Below are positions 6,355 to 14,559 of a stretch of 19,906 nt of DNA, piece by piece. Within the stretch, counting starts at the first letter, position 1. Every line of letters starts with the position of its first letter. The notes beneath the pieces were generated by a model. The model made no database searches. It was not told where the DNA came from and worked only from the letters and a program-made list of their open reading frames with translations. Where the stretch lies: NCBI GenBank assembly GCA_023436205.1, contig JAEZKC010000028.1:1-19906 (forward strand), written 5' to 3'. Source of the stretch: Fibrobacterota bacterium. GTDB lineage: Bacteria; Fibrobacterota; Chitinivibrionia; Chitinivibrionales; Chitinispirillaceae. The position numbers were made by a program, and so were the translations under genes.

Positions 6355-9354
6355 ATGATAAAGAGAGGTTCGCTTCTGGTTTATGCTTATTTCATTCTGT
6401 TTTTCCTTTCCGGAATTGCAGGTTTGATCTATGAATCGATCTGGTCCCATTATCTTAAACAGTTTTTGGGGCACGCCGCCTACTCCCAGACGCTTGTGCT
6501 GGTGATCTATATGGGGGGCATGGCGCTGGGGTCATGGCTTGCCGGGGAGAGGACCAGAAAGATACACAACCTGTTAAAAGCTTATGCGATTGTGGAGATA
6601 GTGCTGGGGGTGCTTGCGCTTGTGTTTCACGATCTGTTCCTTGCCTACCTTGATTTCTCTTTCCAGAAAGCGATTCCATTTCTGGATAAACCGATTCTTA
6701 TCACTCTTTACAAGTGGATTACAGCATCGGCAATCATATTCCCGCAGTCGGTTCTGCTTGGGGCGACATTTCCCCTGATGGCCGGAGGGATATTAAGGCG
6801 TTTTCCGGGGCTTAGCGGTTATAAGATCTCCTTCATTTACTTTATCAATACTCTGGGAGCCTCGCTGGGAGTGCTTCTGAGTGGATTTTATCTCACGAAG
6901 CACTGGGGACTGAAGGGGGCCATTGTTACCGGAGGGTTGTTTGATATTGTGGTGGGAATCGGAGTGTATCTTCTGTGCCTGAAGCAGAATAGTGCGTCGG
7001 AAGAGCCGAAAGCCGCTCAGGATTCAGCAAATGAAGAAGCTGCGTTCATAATTCCAAGCCTTGAGGACAAGCGCAACTACTACTATCCAATGCTTATACT
7101 CTCCGCGGGCACTGCGGCGGCGTCCTTTATTTATGAAATCGGCTGGATCCGCATGCTCAGCCTGGTGCTGGGGAGTTCAACCCACTCCTTTGAACTGATG
7201 CTCAGCGCTTTTATAATGGGGCTTGCACTGGGCAGTTTCTTTGTGCGCAACAGACTTGACAAGATACAGAACATCCCCCGCTTTCTGGGTGTTGTACAGA
7301 TAATAATGGGCGCCAGTGCGCTGATGACTCTTTTCACCTATGGAAACATGTTTGAATTCATGGCATTTATCCTGGGTGGCCTCAAGGAGAGCACGCAGGG
7401 GTATCTGTTTTTCAATCTGCTCAGCCATCTTATCTGTCTTATCATGATGCTTCCATCCACGATATGCGCCGGAATGGTGATCCCTCTTATAATACATCTT
7501 CTCTACAAGCGGGGCTTTGGCGAGGAGGCGATCGGGAAAGTGTACGCGGTCAACACTTTCGGAGGAATCGTAGGGATTATAATTGCGGTGTGGGCACTAA
7601 TGCCTGTTGTGGGGCTGAAGTTCCTCATCACCATAGGAGGAGTAATCGACATGGGGCTGGGCCTCATGGTGCTCTCCTATTTTGCCGAAACCCGCTACAG
7701 TTTACTGAATACTTTCATGCGCCCGGTTACGATTCTTCTGGTGCTTATCACAGTTGCATTCTCCCAGGTTGACCCTTCGATGATATCATCAGGAGTTTTC
7801 AGGTATGGCCAAGTGTCTCATAAGAAAAGGGTTATCGCCCATAAAGACGGAAGGACTGCCTCCATAACTCTATTCAAGTCGGGAGACAACCTGGTTCTTT
7901 CCACAAATGGAAAGCCAGATGCCAGCCTTGGCATGACCGAGGAGTACAGCACCGATGAATACACCATGGCCATGCTGGGGGTTATCCCACTGAGTGTTAA
8001 GCCGCAGATATCCAACGTGGCAATCATTGGAATGGGTTCAGGTATGACAGCCCACTACGTTCTTTATGACCCCAATCTGGATTCTATGGATATTGTGGAG
8101 ATAGAGCCGGCCATGGCCAAGTTTGCAAAAAAAATAGGAGAAAAAGTCAGTAACACTTTTACGGATAACAGGTGCAAAATCAATATTGAGGATGCCAAGA
8201 CGTTCTTTTCCGCCCGCAACCAGAAGTATGATCTTATCATTTCAGAGCCTTCAAATCCCTGGGTAAGCGGAGTATCAAACCTCTTTTCAACCGAATTTTT
8301 CTCTCTTGCCAAACGCTATCTCAACGATGATGGTATCATGGTGCAGTGGTTCCACAAATATGAATCGGATATTTCGGTGCTGGTGTCTATTCTTAAAGCT
8401 GTTTCAGGGGCTTTCCCCAAGTACGAGATGTATGCAACCGGTTCTGACTTGATAGTGATTGCATCAATGAATAAAGATGCTGACCTGTCGCTTAAAAGGG
8501 ATGTCTTTACCATTGATAATCTGGCGAAAAGTCTGGGCAAAATGGGTTTTGTAAGCATGGATGATATCAAGATGCTTAAATATGCTGATCAAAACTTTTT
8601 TAATATTCTCCTGGACTGTTATGATTTTCCGGTGAACAGCGATTATCACTCCTTCGTGGATCTCTATGCGGTGAAATACCGGTATTTGGGAACAAATGTC
8701 AAGGAGATGGATGATCTGAGGACGTTTGTGATTCCTCTTAAAAAGCTGGCTTTGAAAGATACAGCTTTTCAGAGCTTGAATCCCTACCGGAATCTTCCTG
8801 ACATTTACAATCTGGCGGATTATCAGAATGCAAAGCTACTTTTCAATCAGATGGATGAAAGCCAGAACGTGACAGAAGTTATCAAGGAGGCTGCTTCGGC
8901 TCCGGTGTTCATTCTCGATTACGCATACTCAAGCCCAAATAGAATTGTTTATTCACAGGTGCAGAGTGCAATCATACAGATTCTGCAGAAAACGCTCCCC
9001 TACCTTTCTGCGAGCGAAATGAGGGAGATTTGGGACGTGATCGAACAGAAGATCTCCAGATTCACATTTACTGACCAGGAAAAGCAGTGGATCTCCTATT
9101 TCCGATCACTTTGCTACTACGACATGCCGGCCATCCGCCAGCTCAGTGTGGAGCTCTTGCCTGAGGATTCCATAAGCGACCACTACAGCAACCAGATGCT
9201 TCTTGCCTCTCTTTTCATGGCCTCGGCAAATCTTAAAGATACGAGTGGACTGGACAGAATCTGGAGGAAGTACGAGCTTCGCGACAAGCCTCCGGTGGTG
9301 CTTATGATGGGGCGGGCACTGGCCGGTATTACCGAAACATACAGTTCAGATTGA
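6355..9354 (+). CDS. Multi-TM protein fused to a spermidine-synthase-like methyltransferase-fold domain
   Basis: Inner-membrane protein of 999 residues. Residues 1 to about 465 are strongly hydrophobic and form two homologous halves: SGIAGLIYESIW...MGGMALGSW near residue 19 is echoed by AGTAAASFIYEIGW...IMGLALGSF from 250, and NTLGASLGVLLSG by NTFGGIVGIIIA. Residues about 490-770 form a Rossmann spermidine/spermine-synthase-like domain with a nucleotide-binding loop GMGSG (559-563), an acidic IVEIEPAM strand end, and SEPSNPWVSG (630-639). That last motif is typical of membrane-fused relatives; soluble SpeE enzymes usually have an aspartate-rich DSSDP-like motif at this point. Residues about 780-999 are helical and unrecognised. 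An AAAGG at 6341-6345 precedes the ATG. No polyamine gene lies nearby, so the real substrate is unknown; aminopropyl transfer is only a family-based guess. Confidence 0.85.
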   Translation: MIKRGSLLVYAYFILFFLSGIAGLIYESIWSHYLKQFLGHAAYSQTLVLVIYMGGMALGSWLAGERTRKIHNLLKAYAIVEIVLGVLALVFHDLFLAYLDFSFQKAIPFLDKPILITLYKWITASAIIFPQSVLLGATFPLMAGGILRRFPGLSGYKISFIYFINTLGASLGVLLSGFYLTKHWGLKGAIVTGGLFDIVVGIGVYLLCLKQNSASEEPKAAQDSANEEAAFIIPSLEDKRNYYYPMLILSAGTAAASFIYEIGWIRMLSLVLGSSTHSFELMLSAFIMGLALGSFFVRNRLDKIQNIPRFLGVVQIIMGASALMTLFTYGNMFEFMAFILGGLKESTQGYLFFNLLSHLICLIMMLPSTICAGMVIPLIIHLLYKRGFGEEAIGKVYAVNTFGGIVGIIIAVWALMPVVGLKFLITIGGVIDMGLGLMVLSYFAETRYSLLNTFMRPVTILLVLITVAFSQVDPSMISSGVFRYGQVSHKKRVIAHKDGRTASITLFKSGDNLVLSTNGKPDASLGMTEEYSTDEYTMAMLGVIPLSVKPQISNVAIIGMGSGMTAHYVLYDPNLDSMDIVEIEPAMAKFAKKIGEKVSNTFTDNRCKINIEDAKTFFSARNQKYDLIISEPSNPWVSGVSNLFSTEFFSLAKRYLNDDGIMVQWFHKYESDISVLVSILKAVSGAFPKYEMYATGSDLIVIASMNKDADLSLKRDVFTIDNLAKSLGKMGFVSMDDIKMLKYADQNFFNILLDCYDFPVNSDYHSFVDLYAVKYRYLGTNVKEMDDLRTFVIPLKKLALKDTAFQSLNPYRNLPDIYNLADYQNAKLLFNQMDESQNVTEVIKEAASAPVFILDYAYSSPNRIVYSQVQSAIIQILQKTLPYLSASEMREIWDVIEQKISRFTFTDQEKQWISYFRSLCYYDMPAIRQLSVELLPEDSISDHYSNQMLLASLFMASANLKDTSGLDRIWRKYELRDKPPVVLMMGRALAGITETYSSD

Positions 9355-9364
9355 CAGCGGATGA

Positions 9365-9511
9365 TATCTTTACAGCGGAGACAACGACTTTGCAATGAAG
9401 ATCGAGTTCAAAGTTACCGCCGAGGATAATCTGGTCATAAAGCAGGCCAGACCCTGGAGCCGGCAATTTCTGCGTTCGGTACTCTATGCTCTTTACGTGC
9501 TTTGCTCTTAA
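9365..9511 (+). pseudogene. C-terminal remnant of a PEP/pyruvate-binding-domain protein
   Basis: An open stretch after the stop of the upstream gene reads YLYSGDNDFAMKIEFKV... followed by TAEDNLVIKQARPW, then drifts into unrelated residues and stops at 9511. The 'DFAMxIEFKxT...LxIKQARPW' pattern is what I recall from the C-terminal end of PPDK_N (pyruvate, phosphate dikinase N-terminal/PEP synthase-like) domains. A longer protein is impossible: a stop lies just upstream (9362-9364) and the preceding sequence does not encode the domain. The last bases overlap the 3' end of the kinase gene on the other strand. A 38-residue peptide from ATG 9395 is the only possible product and is unlikely to be functional. 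Confidence 0.55.
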
Positions 9512-11508
9512 GCCATCGGACTGCACAGAGGAAGCACGAAATAGAAGGATGCTCCTCCCCCATCCCTGTTCTGCGCCCATATTCTTCCACGATGAGCAGT
9601 GATGATCTCCCTGGCTATTGAAAGGCCCAACCCGCTGCCACCGCTTTTCTTCCCCTTATAAAACTTGTCGAACACCCGTACCGGGTCGATGTTCCGGAAG
9701 CCCTCGCCGTTATCATGTATACCGATTTTCACCTCTCCATCTGCACTGTCAAGACTGATGGACACCGGTTTCCCATCCCCGTGATTTATGGCGTTGGACA
9801 ATATATTTATCATCACCTGTTTAATTCGGTTTCGGTCACCAAGCACGTGGAGAAATCGGTTTTCAAAAGAAATTTCAACCGGGACAGAAGTACTCATGCG
9901 CACCGTTTCCAACGCTTCCCTGGCAAGCTTTGAGATATCGAAGCAAGCCTGTTCCATTTTTATGGCGCCTACCTCCATCTTAGTGAAATCCAGAAGATCA
10001 TCGATGAGTTTTCCAAGGCGTTTACCTTCATTTTCTATAATAGAGAGGAACCGTTCACGTTCTGCATGACCAAGCTCATCTCCTACGGACTTCAGTGTTT
10101 GAGCAAAACCGATCATGCCTGCCAAAGGGGTCCTGAGTTCATGTGATGTTACAGAAACAAATTCACTTTTAGCGATATTGGCTTTGTGCAGCTCTTCATT
10201 CAGTTTATCGAGCTCGCGGTTCTTTTCCAAAAGCTCCTTGTTTCTCTGGTCCAGCTCCTGTTTGCTGCGCAGTCGCCCCAATGCGATCCCCAAACTGGAA
10301 GCAAGCCCCTCCAGAAAGACAATATCATCTTCACTGAAGAGATCTTTCCGATGATCGGAAATCTGCAGGAAACCGAAAAGTTCCTTTCCTGAATGGAGAG
10401 GAATCAGGGCGATGGAGGAAAAACCGGCTCCTTGACAGCATGAAAATAGATTATCGAGCAATTCACTGCCGAAATCATGTTTATCCCGTCTGTTGGACCA
10501 TACGGTGCGGGGATTCTCAAACAGTTCGGTTACCGCACTGCGTTTTATGCATTTGTAATTGCCGCACATGCAGTTCTGAGTCACTCGTTCATCGGTAAAC
10601 AAACCCGTTACCGCTCCATTCACCGCATCGGCATCATTGGACCGCATGGTGACCAGATCAAAATCCCCGAATTCCTGAATGTAGTCGAAAATCTTCTTCA
10701 CCAGCTCGCTTTCTGCACCTTCTGCGGAATTCAGTTCTTCCAGTATGCGTACAGCCACTTTCTGCCGATGTTCCTGAAGCATAAAAACTCCGATATCGGT
10801 CACCATGCCGATGGAGCCGCAATCACTGCTTTCCTCACCGAAGTGGCAGGAGGATTCCATCACCCACGCTGAAGTTCCGTCTCTGCGCTGAAACCGACGT
10901 TCGCGCACCCCCTTTTTTCTGCGTTCGGGAAGATTGTGCTCTGCAAGGTATCTGCTGTCAAGAGCGAATGCCTCCATGGGCTTGCCGATTACCTCATCGG
11001 CAGAATAACCCAGAATGCGAGCCATTTTGCCGTTAACGTAACGCACGATCTGGCCGCAGTCAGTTACCCAGATCCCCTCCTGGGCGGTATCCACCATGGA
11101 ACGGAAACGCTCCTCGCTCTCCAGCAGAGCGCGCCTGATTTTTTCCATTTCGCTTATATCTACTACTATGCCCCAGGTATTGAGAAGGTTACCCTGGTTA
11201 TCGTAGTATCCTGAAGCATTGAGCATGACCTTGACCTCCCGACCGTCTTTGCGACGTAGCGTGTAAGAGAGATTACGCACAGCTTCCCTCTTCTGGAGAG
11301 ATGCCCAGTGCTTTTCAAACTGCTCAATTTGCGAGGGTATGATCAGGTCTGCCCAGGTTTTCTTTCCAATCACTTCGCGGCGGCTGTAACCGGTTAAGGA
11401 AAGCTCAAATTCATTCATTTCAAGGATCAACTTGTCGGGGCCAAAAAGGTGAAATCCCACCAGTGCGTTATGAAAGAAATCCTCAAACCTGCGGTCATTT
11501 TGAAACAT
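9508..11508 (-). CDS. Cytosolic PAS-PAS-GAF sensor histidine kinase
   Basis: Hybrid-free sensor kinase of about 666 residues with no membrane segment, so it should sense an intracellular cue. Order: PAS 1 (about 6-120), PAS 2 (about 134-240), GAF (about 250-405), a coiled-coil linker (LDQRNKELLEKNRELDKLNE), HisKA with VTSHELRTPLAGM (phospho-His H456), then HATPase_c with N-box NILSNAINHG, G1 DNGEGF, F-box VFDKFYKG and G2 GGSGLGLS. The GAF has cysteines C313, C315, C320, C357 and C358; the CxCG...C pattern with SIALIPL recalls a GAF subtype common in environmental kinases, and may bind metal or respond to redox (inference). I start at ATG 11508 because GGAG (11518-11515) touches the alternative ATG at 11514 but lies 6 bases from 11508. 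The lone receiver gene at 13837 is a candidate partner. Confidence 0.92.
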   Translation of the reverse strand: MFQNDRRFEDFFHNALVGFHLFGPDKLILEMNEFELSLTGYSRREVIGKKTWADLIIPSQIEQFEKHWASLQKREAVRNLSYTLRRKDGREVKVMLNASGYYDNQGNLLNTWGIVVDISEMEKIRRALLESEERFRSMVDTAQEGIWVTDCGQIVRYVNGKMARILGYSADEVIGKPMEAFALDSRYLAEHNLPERRKKGVRERRFQRRDGTSAWVMESSCHFGEESSDCGSIGMVTDIGVFMLQEHRQKVAVRILEELNSAEGAESELVKKIFDYIQEFGDFDLVTMRSNDADAVNGAVTGLFTDERVTQNCMCGNYKCIKRSAVTELFENPRTVWSNRRDKHDFGSELLDNLFSCCQGAGFSSIALIPLHSGKELFGFLQISDHRKDLFSEDDIVFLEGLASSLGIALGRLRSKQELDQRNKELLEKNRELDKLNEELHKANIAKSEFVSVTSHELRTPLAGMIGFAQTLKSVGDELGHAERERFLSIIENEGKRLGKLIDDLLDFTKMEVGAIKMEQACFDISKLAREALETVRMSTSVPVEISFENRFLHVLGDRNRIKQVMINILSNAINHGDGKPVSISLDSADGEVKIGIHDNGEGFRNIDPVRVFDKFYKGKKSGGSGLGLSIAREIITAHRGRIWAQNRDGGGASFYFVLPLCSPMA

Positions 11509-11514
11509 CGACAT

Positions 11515-11520
11515 CTCCGG
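11515..11520 (-). promoter_or_regulatory. Shine-Dalgarno site deciding the kinase start
   Basis: Read on the minus strand, CCGGAG runs from 11520 to 11515 and is directly followed by ATGTCGATG. The first ATG abuts the SD; the second (11508) has a 6-base spacer, which favours it. Confidence 0.6.
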
Positions 11521-11671
11521 TTTCGTCTGATTTTTGCTGTAGATAATTAACGGTCCTGAGGCGGTAATATTTGATTTTCAAGCGTTTTTTTTGGGTTTCA
11601 GGGCATAAATCAAAGGCATTATTTATCTTCAAACTGATTTTCCCAAATAATCAGCCAAGGATTCAAAACGG

Positions 11672-13819
11672 ATGCAGAAAAGATCCATTGAAGATATGAT
11701 CATTTCATGGTGGCAATCCCCTCCCGAGAGTGCCTACCGCAATCTCTGCAATTATGAGATAGCCATTCTGGAACAGAACCGTAACAGGGCTTTCGACTGG
11801 AGTCTGATTTCAGTAAAGAACGGCTTTGATGCAAAGAGAGTTATTGATTGCAGCTTTTATGGAAAGGTTCTTATCGGATGCACAGAAAAAGAGGAGCTTA
11901 GTCACGGCAATATGAGGCTTGCGACAGGTCTTTACCGCAGCCATTTCAGCGACACAGTTATCGGAGACAATGCATGCATCCACAACCTTCTCTATTGTCA
12001 CAATCAAATAATTGGTAAAGAAGTCCTGATCTTCAACACTGCAGAAATCAGCGCAGACGAGAAATCAATGTATGGCATGGGAATACTGCTGGATCAGAAC
12101 GGTTCGATCACAAAAAAACCATTGGAAATTATAAATGAAAACGGCGGCCGTGCGGTGTTTCCCTTTCCGGGTATGACCTGCAGCGATGCATTCCTTTGGG
12201 CAAAGTACAGAGATGATGAACGTTTAATGGAGCGGCTGGAGCAGGTAACGCTTGCCACCTGCAGCAAAGTTCGTCCCCCAAAAGGAGTGATTGCTGATGG
12301 GGCGGTTCTTATAAACTGCAGAAGCGTAAGAGATGCAATAATCGGCCCTCATGCATTTCTGGAACAGGCCGAGAGTGTGCGAAATGCAACCGTGCTCAGC
12401 GACAGATCAGAAGCAAGTTATATCGGGGCTTCCGTTCAGATAAAGGATTCCATTGTAGGATGCGGCAACAAGATCGATTCCGCGGTGCAATTATCGACCG
12501 TAGTTACCGGAACGGCGGTGTCGATTTCTCAAAGCGCCAGAATCAGTCATACCTATATTGGCGACAATGCCGCCATTTCCTGCTGTGAGATCGCCAATTC
12601 ACTTCTGATGCCCTCACACGCCCAGCATCACAACAACTCATTTCTCATTGCCTGTATGATCGGCGGGCAGAGTAACATCGCCGCCGGGGCCACCATTGGT
12701 TCCAATCACACCAGTCGGGTCAATGATGGCGAACTGTGGGCCGGTCGAGGTTTCTGGCCGGGGCTGTGCACAAGTTTCAAGCACAACAGCCGCTTCGCGT
12801 CATTTATCATGTGCGCCAAGGGCGATTACCCTTCAGAGCTCGACATAAAGCTCCCTTTCAGTCTCATTTTGCTTGACAGTGCAAACGAGCTTCTCATCTT
12901 TCCCGCTTTCTGGTTTACCCACAATATGTACGCAGTGATGAGAAGTGCACTGAAGTTCAAGAAGCGGGACAAGAGGGTTCACCGGCTGCAGTATATCGAG
13001 CATGAAATCCTTGCCCCCGACACTATCGAAGAGATGTTTTCGGCCATAAGGCTCCTTGAACTCTGGACCGGCAAGGCTTTCCTTGCTTCTCAGGGTGCAA
13101 AGCTGGGCGACAAAACAGAAGAGGAGCTGGTTTCTGCAGGAAAAGAGATATTGGCAAGAAGGCCATCCATCTGCTCATCATTAAAAATCAATGCCGAGAA
13201 GGCTGAAAAGGGACGTTACGAAACGCCGCTTAAAAACGTGGCACAAGCCTGGAAGGCGTACCGATCAATGATTCGGGTATACTGTGTGCAAGTGCTGATT
13301 CCTTACATGATGCAGCAGCGGTTTACTACTATTACAGAGTTACGGGAACAGATCGGTACTGCAGCAGCGGAAAAATGGGTGAATCTGGGATCCATGGTTA
13401 TAACGGGTTCGGAGCTGGAGAAAGTTAAAAAAGATATTATGACAGATCAGAAAGCCAAGACCTGGAGTGACATAAATCAGGAGTTTTCTACTTTTACAGA
13501 TGGTTATGAGAACCGAAAGATCAACCACGCATTTCTTTGTGCCGCCAGACTGGCTGAAAGCTCGCCGGAAAAGATTACTGATGAGCAGTTCCGGGATCTG
13601 ATCAAAAGTGCCGCCGACGATGTTCGCTCCGTGGCCCGCCTCACCCAGAGTTCAAGGAACAAGGATTTTTCCGACCCGTTCCGTTCAATGGTCTACGATT
13701 CAGCGCAAGAGATGGAATTGGTGACAGGAACTGCTCAGGGAGATTCTGTAGTGAGGGAAACTCTGTCCATATTTGAAGGAATGAACAGTCTGATAAAGGA
13801 CTTTCTTGGAGAACAGTAA
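11672..13819 (+). CDS. DUF4954 family protein (left-handed beta-helix repeats)
   Basis: A 715-residue cytosolic protein without signal or membrane segments. The middle (about residues 205-345) has hexapeptide-type turns (SVRDAIIGPHAF, VQIKDSIVGCGN, ARISHTYIGDNA, AIS...SLLMPS) as in acyltransferase-like beta-helices. A strongly conserved block follows: IGSNHTSR (342-349), NDGE (351-354), then AGRGFWPGL, KHNSRFASF and GDYPSEL. I recognise these as signatures of DUF4954, found mainly in Bacteroidota, Fibrobacterota and Spirochaetota. The C-terminal third is helical. No catalytic role is established; sugar-nucleotide or acyl transfer is only suggested by the fold. An AAGGA (11657-11661) sits 10 bases before the ATG. 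It is divergent from the kinase gene and convergent with the receiver gene 17 bases downstream. Confidence 0.88.
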   Translation: MQKRSIEDMIISWWQSPPESAYRNLCNYEIAILEQNRNRAFDWSLISVKNGFDAKRVIDCSFYGKVLIGCTEKEELSHGNMRLATGLYRSHFSDTVIGDNACIHNLLYCHNQIIGKEVLIFNTAEISADEKSMYGMGILLDQNGSITKKPLEIINENGGRAVFPFPGMTCSDAFLWAKYRDDERLMERLEQVTLATCSKVRPPKGVIADGAVLINCRSVRDAIIGPHAFLEQAESVRNATVLSDRSEASYIGASVQIKDSIVGCGNKIDSAVQLSTVVTGTAVSISQSARISHTYIGDNAAISCCEIANSLLMPSHAQHHNNSFLIACMIGGQSNIAAGATIGSNHTSRVNDGELWAGRGFWPGLCTSFKHNSRFASFIMCAKGDYPSELDIKLPFSLILLDSANELLIFPAFWFTHNMYAVMRSALKFKKRDKRVHRLQYIEHEILAPDTIEEMFSAIRLLELWTGKAFLASQGAKLGDKTEEELVSAGKEILARRPSICSSLKINAEKAEKGRYETPLKNVAQAWKAYRSMIRVYCVQVLIPYMMQQRFTTITELREQIGTAAAEKWVNLGSMVITGSELEKVKKDIMTDQKAKTWSDINQEFSTFTDGYENRKINHAFLCAARLAESSPEKITDEQFRDLIKSAADDVRSVARLTQSSRNKDFSDPFRSMVYDSAQEMELVTGTAQGDSVVRETLSIFEGMNSLIKDFLGEQ

Positions 13820-13836
13820 TTACAGCAGCTTGGCTT

Positions 13837-14199
13837 TCATGATAGAAGCGAAAAGACATTCTGCACCAGTTCATCAGCACTGAACGGTTTGGGCAGAATA
13901 CAATCTGCTCCCAGGCATCTGGCAATCTTGAGATAGGTGTCCTTTAGCCCCACTCCGCTGATAGCCATGATTTTGACTGAGGGATTAATAGCCCTTATCT
14001 CTTTAATGGTTTCAAGCCCCTCCTTTTCAGGCATCACGATATCGGTTATCACCAGATCGATTCCGGGATTTTTCCTGCAAAGAGAAATACCCTCCGACCC
14101 GTTGGAAGCCATAAAGACCACAAAGCCTTCATCTTCCAGAATAGCCTGAATCATTTCCCTGATGATGAGTTCATCATCAATGACGAGTAATTTTTTCAT
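13837..14199 (-). CDS. Single-domain response regulator (CheY-like receiver)
   Basis: A 120-residue receiver with no output domain. The acidic pocket is IDDE (D8, D9), the phospho-acceptor is D53 in VITDIVMPEKEG, the switch serine is S81 in AISG, and K104 lies in LPKPF. It should accept phosphate from a histidine kinase and act by protein contact or phosphorelay. The reading frame is open further upstream, to 14505, but that extension reads as non-coding; MKKLLVIDDE is the normal receiver opening, so I start at 14199. No clear SD is visible there (CTTGGTAAAAACAAC). The nearest kinase gene is at 9508-11508 on the same strand, separated by the opposite-strand DUF4954 gene. The base count to the convergent DUF4954 stop is only 17, leaving no room for a separate terminator. 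Confidence 0.92.
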   Translation of the reverse strand: MKKLLVIDDELIIREMIQAILEDEGFVVFMASNGSEGISLCRKNPGIDLVITDIVMPEKEGLETIKEIRAINPSVKIMAISGVGLKDTYLKIARCLGADCILPKPFSADELVQNVFSLLS

Positions 14200-14242
14200 G
14201 TTGTTTTTACCAAGGGGAAGCACGTTAGAAATCCTAATCTTT

Positions 14243-14271
14243 AATTTAACCCATAACCACTCTTCAGGCAA
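14243..14271 (-). promoter_or_regulatory. Candidate sigma-70 promoter for the receiver gene
   Basis: On the minus strand TTGCCT (14271-14266) and TAAATT (14248-14243) are 17 bases apart, about 44 bases before the ATG. Each hexamer matches consensus in 4 of 6 places, so this is modest support. Confidence 0.3.
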
Positions 14272-14559
14272 GGAATTTGATGCTGTTTTTTTTTTAGCAC
14301 TCTCGAAAAAAATCCCAAAAACCGGACAGATCAGCCAGAAAAAAATGCACTTCACGTTTTGGGGTACAAACATTTCCATTTTGGTACTACAGGGAGTATT
14401 TTTATGCTCTGGAAGTTTGGAAATAGTGCTGAAAACGACGGTCTTACCACACAATTCAAATCTCGGAAACACAGGCACAGATATTGCAGCAGCTCTGCAA
14501 ACCAACTAGGAGCATTGGGCTACGGGTTAAGGCATCATTGGATTTATAAGGGGGCATCT
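14272..14559 (+). other. Long leader / divergent region before the transglycosylase gene
   Basis: The 360-bp gap between the receiver and transglycosylase genes holds a run of ten T (14286-14295), then sequence that could be a structured 5' leader. TTGCAG (14484-14489) pairs perfectly with CTGCAA (14495-14500) around 5 bases, and CCAA (14502-14505) with TTGG (14515-14518) follows at once. An in-frame ATG at 14404, preceded 7 bases earlier by AGGGAG (14391-14396), offers an alternative upstream start for the next gene. I do not match the leader to any riboswitch I know. Confidence 0.4.
14548..14554 (+). promoter_or_regulatory. Strong Shine-Dalgarno site for a TTG start
   Basis: AAGGGGG at 14548-14554 (preceded by T) fits the anti-SD TAAGGAGG with a single G-U wobble and lies 5 bases before TTG 14560. 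It supports that codon as the transglycosylase start. Confidence 0.6.

Noticed and set aside
14200..14505. Upstream extension of the receiver gene frame to an earlier start
   Set aside because: The added ~100 residues read as non-coding, cover the promoter-like region, and a normal receiver begins MKKLLVIDDE at 14199.
14460..14545. Possible cyclic-di-GMP (GEMM) riboswitch before the transglycosylase gene
   Set aside because: Words such as GCAAACC and ACGGGTTA recall the family, but the GACGCAAAGC core and GAAA-capped stem are missing, so I do not call it.
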